10,652 nt of DNA from Treponema sp. (GTDB lineage Bacteria; Spirochaetota; Spirochaetia; Treponematales; Treponemataceae): contig JABUUX010000004.1 of NCBI GenBank assembly GCA_021442965.1, forward strand, positions 1-10,652, written 5' to 3'. The notes under the pieces are model-generated. The model was given only the letters and a program-made list of their open reading frames with translations. It did no database searches and was not told the DNA's origin. Of this stretch, positions 4,243-10,652 are shown one piece after another; position 1 is the stretch's first letter, and every line of letters begins with the position of its first letter. The position numbers and the translations under genes were made by a program.

Positions 4243-7125
4243 ATGGCAAAGAGAAAATCAAATAAAGAAAACAGGAATTTAATTATTTTTACAGCTGTCA
4301 TTACAGTTTTATTTGGGTTGTTGGGGTTGTTTAACGTTTTCAATAAACTTGATTTACGTTTTTATGACTTCATGTTACATCTTAAAAAAGAAATCCCACA
4401 GAGTGATAAAGTTTTAATGGTTGAAGTTGACGATCAGTCTTTAACAAAACTTGGTGAGTGGCCTTGGACTCGTGATATACTTGGTGATGTTTTAATACGA
4501 CTTAAAGAACTTGGTGCAGAGACAGCTTCTTTCGATATTGAGTATCTGAGTCCTTCTCAGATGGGTGTTAATACAAACGTTAGAAATGACATTACAGACA
4601 GTCTTGAAAATAATTGCAATACAGTTGTTTCTCTTGTTTCAGAGCTTTCTGGTGCAATTTCTAATGGAGTTATTGACAAAGATAATGTAACAGAGTTTTC
4701 TGAAGAGTTAATTAATGGATATATTTATCCTTCTTATGATGAACTTCAGGATAATATCATTAATAATATTTATTTTGATTATGATGAATATTTTGCCAGA
4801 GCTTGTCAGTTTTTTGGTAATGTTTATCTAACAATCAATATGAGAGATTTACAGTTAAATGATGATTTAACTCCAGAATATTTAGATTATGTACAGAACC
4901 GACTTCTTCGTGGAAACGTAGTAGATAAAAACGGTCTTATAAAAAAATACAATAAGTATGAATATTCCCGCCTTGAAGGAGATAAACCTGGTTTTACTCC
5001 TGCAAGAGAAATTTTTATTAGTCGTGCAAAAAGTGGGTCTTTTACAAATTCTGTAGTTGATGATGATGGAATTCGACGAAGAATGGAATTCCTTTCTGAA
5101 CATGATGGCAAATACGTTGCTCAACTGGCTGTGGGACCTTTACTTGATAAATTACAGGTTGAACGAATTGAACGAAATCCTCATAGTATTACTTTGTATG
5201 GTGCAAAATTTCCGGATTTAGATGAAAAAATTGATTTAAAAATTCCATTAGATCCAAAAGGTTATCTTTTGATAAACTGGCGGCATGGAAATATTTCTGA
5301 ATCCTTAAAAGAAGTGTCGGTACTGGAAATTAAAAACTTGGACATGGCTGAAGAAGAAATATATCTGACTCTTAAAGACCTTGCTGCTCATTATTTTGAA
5401 GTAGACGGAGAAAATATGCCGATTTTCTCTTATGCAAATAATCTTGTAAATGTATATGAAGATGTTCTTGCAGAAAAAAATCAGCTTCTTTCAAAATGTA
5501 CGGGGTTTGATGTTAATAATGTTCCTTTTGATGGTATTACATCAGAAATGTATGCAGATTATTATTCATCAAGAAAAGATTATTTTGATATGATTGATGA
5601 ATATTTAAGTTCAGGAGTAGATTCAGAGCTTAGTGAAACTATTCAATATTTAATTTCTGAAGAAATTATTAATGAGGAAGATTTTAGTGAATTCCTTTTT
5701 AATGTAACTGATTTTTTCAATCATTTAAAAGAAGAATATACCCTTTACAAAGATGTAGAAAATGGACTTATAAATAAAGTTTCAGGTTCTTATTGTATTA
5801 TAGGAAATACAGCGTCTTCTACAACGGATATTGGTGCAGTTCCTTTTGTAAAACAGTATGCAAACGTTGGTATTCACGGAAATGTTATGAATACTATCCT
5901 TCAAAGAAAATTTTTCTATTCTTATGAATGGTATTGGGGATTTATTTTTGCTGTTGTTATATCCTGTATACCTTTTCTTTTCTCCAGTGAAGAAAAGAAA
6001 CCTAGAAATATTTCAGGTGGGGTTGTCCTTGTTTTCGGTATTTTGGCTTTAATTCTTCTATTTGTAATATTTAATGTTTATATTCCTCTTGTTACTTCAA
6101 TTCTTTATATGGCTGCAGTTTATGCTACTGGAGTAGTTTACAGATTTATTACTTCTGATAAAGAAAAGAAATTTATTACAAATGCTTTCAGTCAGTGTCT
6201 TTCTAAAGATGTTGTAGATGATATTATTAAAGATCCATCAAGCCTTAAACTTGGTGGTGATAGCCGTGAAATGACTGCAATATTTACAGATATTCAAAAG
6301 TTTTCTGCATTCAGTGAGCTTTTAAATGCTGCAGAACTTGTTTCCCTTTTAAATTATTACCTTACAAAAATGTCAGATATTATTATGGAAGAAAGAGGAA
6401 CTGTAGATAAGTATGAAGGGGATGCCATTATTGCTCTTGTTGGAGCTCCTCTTAAACTTGAGGATCATGCATTTAGAGCTTGTTCTGCTGCCATAAAAAT
6501 GAAAAAGGCTGAAAAAGAAATGAATGACGAGATTATCAGGATTTCAAAAAATAATATGCCTTTAGATATGGATTCAAATCTTTACAGTGCTTTAAAAATA
6601 ATGGTAGAAAATGATAAAACTATCTTTACACGTATAGGAATTAACTCTGGTGAAATGGTTGCTGGATTTATGGGTTCTGAAAATAAGAAAAACTATACGA
6701 TGATGGGAAACAATGTAAACCTTGCCTCGCGACTTGAAGGTGTAAATAAAGTATATGCTTCAAGTATTCTTTGTTCTGAACAATGTTATGAATGGGCTAA
6801 TTCCGGTGAAAACAAAGGAAAGATTATTTTCCGTCGTCTTGATAAAGTTCGCGTTGTAAATATAAAAAAACCAGTTCAACTTTATAATGTTATTTGTTTT
6901 GCAGAAGATCTTACACAAGAATTAAAAAAAGAACTGGACATGTTCCATGCAGCACTTGACTTATATCTAGAACGTAACTTTGTCGAAGCTGGTAAATTAT
7001 TTTTACAGGCAGATAAAATCTGCCACGATGATACAGCGCTTATTTTTGCAGACCGTTGTAAAAATTACATAGAAAAAGGTGTCCCTGAAAATTGGGACGG
7101 TGTTATGACAATGACATCAAAATAA
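4243..7125 (+). CDS. CHASE2-domain class III adenylate cyclase (membrane sensor)
   Basis: A 960-residue membrane protein predicted to make cAMP from ATP in response to an extracytoplasmic signal. A membrane helix (about 12-30) is followed by a periplasmic CHASE2 sensor (about 34-560) with typical pieces: DLRFYDFMLHL, DDQSLTKLGEWPWTR, ASFDIEY (95-101), DDDGIRRRM (273-281), NWRHG and VGIHGNVMN. Three more helices span about 563-638. The cyclase domain (about 645-886) keeps all the key residues. Metal-binding D683 and D727 are present, as are adenine-reading K723 and T819, and transition-state N826 and R830. Thr in place of Asp at 819 is the class IIIb type. A helical tail (about 890-960) resembles a TPR repeat. 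CHASE2 is unusually long because of acidic insertions at about 105-255 and 350-514. ATG 4243 is preferred because an upstream TTG at 4204 overlaps the promoter. Neither has an SD. It is first in an operon with a lipoprotein protease 9 bases downstream. Confidence 0.9.
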   Translation: MAKRKSNKENRNLIIFTAVITVLFGLLGLFNVFNKLDLRFYDFMLHLKKEIPQSDKVLMVEVDDQSLTKLGEWPWTRDILGDVLIRLKELGAETASFDIEYLSPSQMGVNTNVRNDITDSLENNCNTVVSLVSELSGAISNGVIDKDNVTEFSEELINGYIYPSYDELQDNIINNIYFDYDEYFARACQFFGNVYLTINMRDLQLNDDLTPEYLDYVQNRLLRGNVVDKNGLIKKYNKYEYSRLEGDKPGFTPAREIFISRAKSGSFTNSVVDDDGIRRRMEFLSEHDGKYVAQLAVGPLLDKLQVERIERNPHSITLYGAKFPDLDEKIDLKIPLDPKGYLLINWRHGNISESLKEVSVLEIKNLDMAEEEIYLTLKDLAAHYFEVDGENMPIFSYANNLVNVYEDVLAEKNQLLSKCTGFDVNNVPFDGITSEMYADYYSSRKDYFDMIDEYLSSGVDSELSETIQYLISEEIINEEDFSEFLFNVTDFFNHLKEEYTLYKDVENGLINKVSGSYCIIGNTASSTTDIGAVPFVKQYANVGIHGNVMNTILQRKFFYSYEWYWGFIFAVVISCIPFLFSSEEKKPRNISGGVVLVFGILALILLFVIFNVYIPLVTSILYMAAVYATGVVYRFITSDKEKKFITNAFSQCLSKDVVDDIIKDPSSLKLGGDSREMTAIFTDIQKFSAFSELLNAAELVSLLNYYLTKMSDIIMEERGTVDKYEGDAIIALVGAPLKLEDHAFRACSAAIKMKKAEKEMNDEIIRISKNNMPLDMDSNLYSALKIMVENDKTIFTRIGINSGEMVAGFMGSENKKNYTMMGNNVNLASRLEGVNKVYASSILCSEQCYEWANSGENKGKIIFRRLDKVRVVNIKKPVQLYNVICFAEDLTQELKKELDMFHAALDLYLERNFVEAGKLFLQADKICHDDTALIFADRCKNYIEKGVPENWDGVMTMTSK

Positions 7126-7134
7126 GGAGTTTAT

Positions 7135-8961
7135 ATGAAAAAAATTGTTGGTTTTGTTGCAGGTCTTTTGGCGGCAATATCTTTGTTCTCCTGCTATATG
7201 GGGAATTCAGGAGATAATTCTAATACTAAAGAGTACGCGAGTGCTGTTGTAGATTTAAGTAATTTATCTTCCACAGAATATAATTCGGAGTCTAAAGTAT
7301 ATCTTGTTCAGGCGAATTTATCTAATGAAATTTTTTCTGGTGCATGGCTTAGTAATTCATCTAAAGAAATTGAAGCAGATACTATTCCAGTAGAAAATTA
7401 CTTTGAAGAGTCTAAAAGTATAGTTGATATTAAACCAGACTTTGTTGAAGATGCATATCTTATGGCTTCAAAGCTTCCTAAAAAAACAAGTTCTGCATCA
7501 TCCAGAGCTTTGGACTCATCTGATTCAGATATTGACTGGACAAACGTAAAAGTTGGAGATACTGTTAAGTTCTGGATAACCCAAGAGGATTATGAACAAG
7601 TTTTAGAAGAAACTAAATGTAAAGCTATTGGTACTCACTGCAGACTATTTTATTTTAATGATGATGAATACCCTTCAAATTATGTTCCCTCAGATACTGA
7701 ATTAAGTAAACTTGTTACAATTTTTGACAGAATATTTAATGCAGAAACTAACCTTCTTGGTGATTTACAGAATAACTGGCTTATTTCTGATACTGATACA
7801 AAAAATATTATGCAGAGTGCTTATATTTCTACTAAAAAAGAAGATTTAGTAAATATTGTGGTTTATGATATATATAATGATGTAAAAACAACAGAAAAAA
7901 CTCAATTTGGTATTGCAGGTTATTTTTATCCTTTAGATTTAAATAAAAATTCTTATTTAACAGAAAAAAAAGTCACTACAAACAAAGGAAAGCAAATGAA
8001 TTCTAATGAAGCTGAGATTTTCTATGTAGACAGTTATTTTCTTAATACAATACCTGAGTTTATTTATTCCACACTTTCTCATGAGTTCTGTCATATGTTG
8101 AATTATATAAATAAAACACTTCAATATTATGCTCCTTGGGAAACCTGGTATACTGAAATGCTTGCTATGAATACAGAAGACTTGGTTTCAAGCTACGTTT
8201 ATGATTCAGAAACAGAAGGTTTAAAAACTGTGTATAAGCATAGAATTCCGTCCTTTTTAGCAAACCCTGCTAACGGAATGATTTGGAAAAATGGTAGTGG
8301 AACTACATCTGATTATGGTTTTACTTATACGTTTGGTGCATACCTTGTAAGAAATTACGGCGGGGTTAAATTATTTCACGAGCTTGCAACAAATCCTTAT
8401 AGTGGTGAAACTGCTATTAATGAAGCTTTTAAAGCTTGTAATCAGAAAAACCAACAAGGAAATTATATAACATGGCAGGATGCAGTAGCAAACTTTTTCC
8501 AGATTCAGTATCAAAAGCAAACAGGACTCACACTAGATAAAGGTGAATCATATTCTTTGGGTGGTTACCAGTATTCTTATGATGCTATTGATTTTTATAA
8601 AAAAGCAACTAATGACAAAGGACAAACAGTAGATGTTTATGGCTGGGAAGGAATTGCAAAAAGTCCAGAATTCGAAGAAATTAAAAAAGATGATACACTT
8701 GGTAAACATTCTTATTTTGGACCTAATATTTTCAGTACAAAATATTATCTTAAGAATATTGGACCTAAAGCCTCAACGATGCAGATAGTATGTGAGGGAA
8801 ACAGCAATAAGTCTTTTAAATTTACTCGTTTAAATGATGCTCTAAGTAAAGATTCAAATGGAAACAGTGTTAATTTAAAAAATAAAGGATTGAAAACTTA
8901 TATTTATATTAGAAATGAAAATGGAACGGATTATTTTTATGGAGAAGTTAATTTTGAATAA
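7135..8961 (+). CDS. M30-like (hyicolysin-type) zinc metalloprotease lipoprotein
   Basis: A 608-residue exported lipoprotein. A basic N-terminus and hydrophobic stretch end in a lipobox LFSC, with Cys20 as the predicted lipidated residue, so it should be anchored to the inner or outer membrane. A Ser-rich linker (about 119-132) precedes the enzyme domain. The zinc site is HEFCH (H316, E317, H320), and E341 in WYTEMLA is the likely third ligand, 21 residues on. Upstream, QFGIAGYFYPLD and NSNEAEIFYVDS match the segments M30 peptidases show before HExxH. The target protein cannot be read from sequence. A host or mucus protein is a plausible guess. The AAGGAG at 7124-7129 overlaps the cyclase stop codon, and ATG is 5 bases later. 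The gene is therefore co-transcribed with the cyclase, and cAMP signalling may be tied to its production. Confidence is high for zinc protease and lipoprotein, and moderate for family M30. Confidence 0.8.
   Translation: MKKIVGFVAGLLAAISLFSCYMGNSGDNSNTKEYASAVVDLSNLSSTEYNSESKVYLVQANLSNEIFSGAWLSNSSKEIEADTIPVENYFEESKSIVDIKPDFVEDAYLMASKLPKKTSSASSRALDSSDSDIDWTNVKVGDTVKFWITQEDYEQVLEETKCKAIGTHCRLFYFNDDEYPSNYVPSDTELSKLVTIFDRIFNAETNLLGDLQNNWLISDTDTKNIMQSAYISTKKEDLVNIVVYDIYNDVKTTEKTQFGIAGYFYPLDLNKNSYLTEKKVTTNKGKQMNSNEAEIFYVDSYFLNTIPEFIYSTLSHEFCHMLNYINKTLQYYAPWETWYTEMLAMNTEDLVSSYVYDSETEGLKTVYKHRIPSFLANPANGMIWKNGSGTTSDYGFTYTFGAYLVRNYGGVKLFHELATNPYSGETAINEAFKACNQKNQQGNYITWQDAVANFFQIQYQKQTGLTLDKGESYSLGGYQYSYDAIDFYKKATNDKGQTVDVYGWEGIAKSPEFEEIKKDDTLGKHSYFGPNIFSTKYYLKNIGPKASTMQIVCEGNSNKSFKFTRLNDALSKDSNGNSVNLKNKGLKTYIYIRNENGTDYFYGEVNFE
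8941..8947 (+). promoter_or_regulatory. Ribosome binding site that fixes a TTG start
   Basis: GGAGAAG lies 6 bases before TTG 8954 and inside the end of the protease gene. The in-frame ATG codons at 8915 and 8939 have no such signal, and using them would put extra residues before the signal peptide. Confidence 0.6.
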
Positions 8962-9307
8962 GAAATATTTAGTTGCTGGTTTAATATTTATATTGAGTGT
9001 TCTTTGTTTTGCAAAAGGGAAAAAGGATAAAGTAGTAAAAGATAATACTCTTGAAATTTCAGGAACTCTCGTTTCTTATGGAAATGAACCATTTACATAT
9101 CCTGTTTTTGTTGCAGATGATGAAACCATATATTGTATTAGATGTGAAAAAGACATTATGGATGGTTTAATTGAGGCTTGGGGACGCAGAATAACTGTAA
9201 CTGGAACCATATTAAAGCCTGAAGAAGTAGAGTTTAATACTCTTGATTCAATTCCCGGAAGTATATACTTAAAAATTACTGGATTTAAGATTTCAACTTT
9301 AAATTAA
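8954..9307 (+). CDS. Small secreted protein with an OB-fold-like pattern, function unknown
   Basis: Starting at TTG 8954 the product has 117 residues, beginning NKKYLVAG after the initiator. This gives a normal signal peptide: two lysines, a hydrophobic core (about 5-17) and a CFA ending just before a charged KGKKDK stretch. The mature part alternates short beta-like strands: LEISGTLVSYG, YPVFVADDETIYCI, a helix-like DIMDGLIEAWG, then RRITVTGTIL and YLKITGFKI. This resembles small OB-fold proteins such as the bacterial secreted BOF type, but no family is recognised with certainty. Two cysteines sit close together in IYCIRCE and could form a disulfide or bind a metal. The start overlaps the end of the protease gene by 8 bases, so translation is probably coupled and the gene is the last of the cyclase operon. 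The cysteine in VLCFA is a poor lipobox, so it is probably soluble and periplasmic or secreted. Confidence 0.6.
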   Translation: MNKKYLVAGLIFILSVLCFAKGKKDKVVKDNTLEISGTLVSYGNEPFTYPVFVADDETIYCIRCEKDIMDGLIEAWGRRITVTGTILKPEEVEFNTLDSIPGSIYLKITGFKISTLN

Positions 9308-9332
9308 TATACTTTTCTAATTAGTTAAATTT

Positions 9333-9374
9333 AAAAAAAAGGAACTTTTGAATTTCAAAAGTTCCTTTTTTTTT
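9333..9374. terminator. Bidirectional intrinsic terminator between convergent genes
   Basis: GGAACTTTTG (9341-9350) pairs with CAAAAGTTCC (9356-9365) around a short loop. Eight A residues precede the stem and nine T residues follow it, so the transcript from either strand ends in a hairpin plus U-run. It lies between the stop of the secreted protein gene (9307) and the stop of the minus-strand transporter (9387), and can serve both. Confidence 0.9.
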
Positions 9375-9386
9375 GTCTGGAAAAAA

Positions 9387-10652
9387 CTAGCGGAAGATAA
9401 TAATTAATATTTGAGAAATTACTACTACAGCTATCAAAGCCATTGGATAAGTTGCAGCATAAGCAGAAGCTACTTCTTCAGTTCCTGCACACTGAATAAG
9501 GGTACCAAGAGCTGGAGTTGAAGTCATACCACCTGTAATTGATCCAAGATTGTTTAAAAGACTGAGCTTAAGAACATATTTTGCAAAGAAATATCCGATA
9601 ATCATTGGAAGCATTGTCATTATTATACCATAGATAAAGTATACACCTTTGAAGTATTTTACAAAACTTGCTCCACCAGCAACACCAGCACCAATAAGGA
9701 AGAGCATAAGTCCAAGTTCACGGAAAACTTTTGTAGTGTGTTCGTTTGGTGTAACATTAACTGGACCAAAATGAGCAAAATGACCAAAAACAAGAGATGT
9801 AAGAAGACATCCACCTGTTGTTGTAAGACAGAATGACCAGGTTGGACACACTAATTCATTGTTAAATAAATGTCCGATAGCCCAATAAAGCTTTGCAATC
9901 ATTTTTCCCCAGTCCAATGCACCAAAAAGAATACCAACAACACAAGCAAGAGCAAATGGCATAAATCCAAAAGGATCCATATCAATAAGTTTTCCTTGAT
10001 AAACCTTCTTTTCACCTGTTTCTGCAGCTTTTAAAAGTTCACGTTCTTTATTCATGTCAGCCTTAACAAATTTTGGCATAATCTGTACAAAAAGAACAAC
10101 ACCAATAACACCAAATAAGTAAGCAATCCCATGTCCAACTGAAACAATATCTTCAAGATTTCTTTCAGCAGTATTAATTACAGTAGCTTTAGCAGCAGAG
10201 AAGGCAGGTGTAGAAGTAAGTGAGCCGGAAAGAAGCCCAACCAGCATAGCACCAGCTTCTTCCATATCACGTCCAAATACTTTAACGTCAAAAAGAATAC
10301 AGCCCGCACATGAAAGTCCGCCAATAATAATTATCAATAAACCAAGAAGAACATAAGATTTAAAGTTCTTTTTAAGATTTGAAAAGAAGTTAGGACCTGC
10401 AATAAAACCAACGGCTGTAACAAAAAGAATTAATCCCATATTCTCAATGATTTTTAATGCATTGGATGTATAACTTTTTGAAACTTCACCAACTTTTACT
10501 GTAAGCTGTGCATCCAGGAATTTATAGAAAAAACAGCCGAAAAGCAGGGCAACTATAAAAACTCCAGCAGTTCCCAGTGAAACACCTTTAATGGAAACAC
10601 GTCCTAAAAGGTAACCGAGTGCTGAAATAGCAAAAACGCTGAACATCAGAAA
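9387..10652 (-). CDS. AspT/YidE/YbjL-type membrane transporter without an RCK_C domain (5' end outside window)
   Basis: The frame reads from the right edge to TAG at 9387-9389. From the ATG at 10646 it encodes 419 residues, but the frame continues past this ATG (codons for Leu and Phe), and family members usually carry roughly 10-15 more N-terminal residues, so the true start is probably outside. The protein has two hydrophobic halves of the aspartate:alanine exchanger (Asp-Al_Ex) type. Each carries the family signature, GSLTSTPAF (141-149) and GGMTSTPAL (372-380). ENMGLILFVTAVGFIAGPNFF (69-89) and FRELGLMLFLIGAGVAGGASF (308-328) are the matching helices, showing the internal duplication. The halves are joined by a short polar loop (about 191-228). 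The central TrkA-C/RCK_C regulatory domains seen in YidE, YbjL and AspT are absent. The family exchanges or exports small organic acids or amino acids across the inner membrane. Substrate is unknown. It converges on the cyclase operon and shares its terminator. Confidence 0.8.
   Translation of the reverse strand, partial: FLMFSVFAISALGYLLGRVSIKGVSLGTAGVFIVALLFGCFFYKFLDAQLTVKVGEVSKSYTSNALKIIENMGLILFVTAVGFIAGPNFFSNLKKNFKSYVLLGLLIIIIGGLSCAGCILFDVKVFGRDMEEAGAMLVGLLSGSLTSTPAFSAAKATVINTAERNLEDIVSVGHGIAYLFGVIGVVLFVQIMPKFVKADMNKERELLKAAETGEKKVYQGKLIDMDPFGFMPFALACVVGILFGALDWGKMIAKLYWAIGHLFNNELVCPTWSFCLTTTGGCLLTSLVFGHFAHFGPVNVTPNEHTTKVFRELGLMLFLIGAGVAGGASFVKYFKGVYFIYGIIMTMLPMIIGYFFAKYVLKLSLLNNLGSITGGMTSTPALGTLIQCAGTEEVASAYAATYPMALIAVVVISQILIIIFR

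Noticed and set aside
4882..5124. Two overlapping minus-strand frames inside the cyclase gene
   Set aside because: Both lie inside a continuous CHASE2 coding frame and read as low-complexity antisense translation.
8915..8953. Earlier ATG starts (8915, 8939) for the small secreted protein
   Set aside because: Neither has a ribosome binding site. The extra residues precede a complete signal peptide, whereas TTG 8954 has GGAGAAG at the right distance.
8993..9016. Lipobox in the small secreted protein (SVLC)
   Set aside because: Leu directly before the Cys is unfavourable for lipoprotein signal peptidase, and CFA offers a normal signal peptidase I site.

Overview
The window is AT-rich, with short intergenic gaps and tightly packed genes. 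The gene content suggests a host-associated, fermentative spirochaete of the Treponema type. The supporting evidence is an Rnf electron-transport remnant, an rpmF-acpP-rnc neighbourhood, a large CHASE2 adenylate cyclase, a lipoprotein with a spirochaete-style lipobox (L-F-S-C) and a GH57-type protein. The genus is inferred from this style and content; no rRNA or other phylogenetic marker was available to test it.

Layout, left to right. (1) Positions 2-776 hold the tail of a membrane protein (probably RnfA-like) followed directly by a shortened RnfB-like membrane ferredoxin. (2) Positions 834-2813 encode a 659-residue protein with the full 4-alpha-glucanotransferase-like GH57 architecture, but the catalytic motifs appear to be lost. 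A possible 16-codon leader ORF with a good Shine-Dalgarno overlaps its start. (3) Two tandem sigma70-type promoters at 2866-2926, behind an A/T palindrome, drive rpmF (ribosomal protein L32) and acpP (acyl carrier protein). This short operon is closed by a strong intrinsic terminator at 3429-3469. (4) rnc (RNase III) starts 9 bases after that terminator and has no visible ribosome binding site. (5) A promoter whose -10 box ends 6 bases before an ATG starts what looks like a leaderless operon. Its genes are a CHASE2/class III adenylate cyclase (4243-7125), an M30-like zinc metalloprotease lipoprotein (7135-8961) and a small secreted protein with an OB-fold-like pattern (8954-9307). (6) A hairpin with A- and T-tracts on either side (9333-9374) terminates this operon and also the convergent minus-strand gene, an AspT/YidE/YbjL-type transporter (9387-10652) that runs off the right edge.

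The leftmost genes belong to membrane redox energetics. The middle block is core translation, lipid synthesis and RNA processing. The right-hand operon appears to couple a periplasm-facing sensor that makes cAMP to two exported proteins. The parts most worth a second look are the apparent GH57 pseudoenzyme, the RnfB-like protein lacking its first iron-sulfur domain, and the cyclase-protease-secreted-protein operon with its leaderless start. I saw no tRNA, rRNA, CRISPR array, insertion sequence or recognisable riboswitch. No gene-free stretch exceeds about 155 bases.
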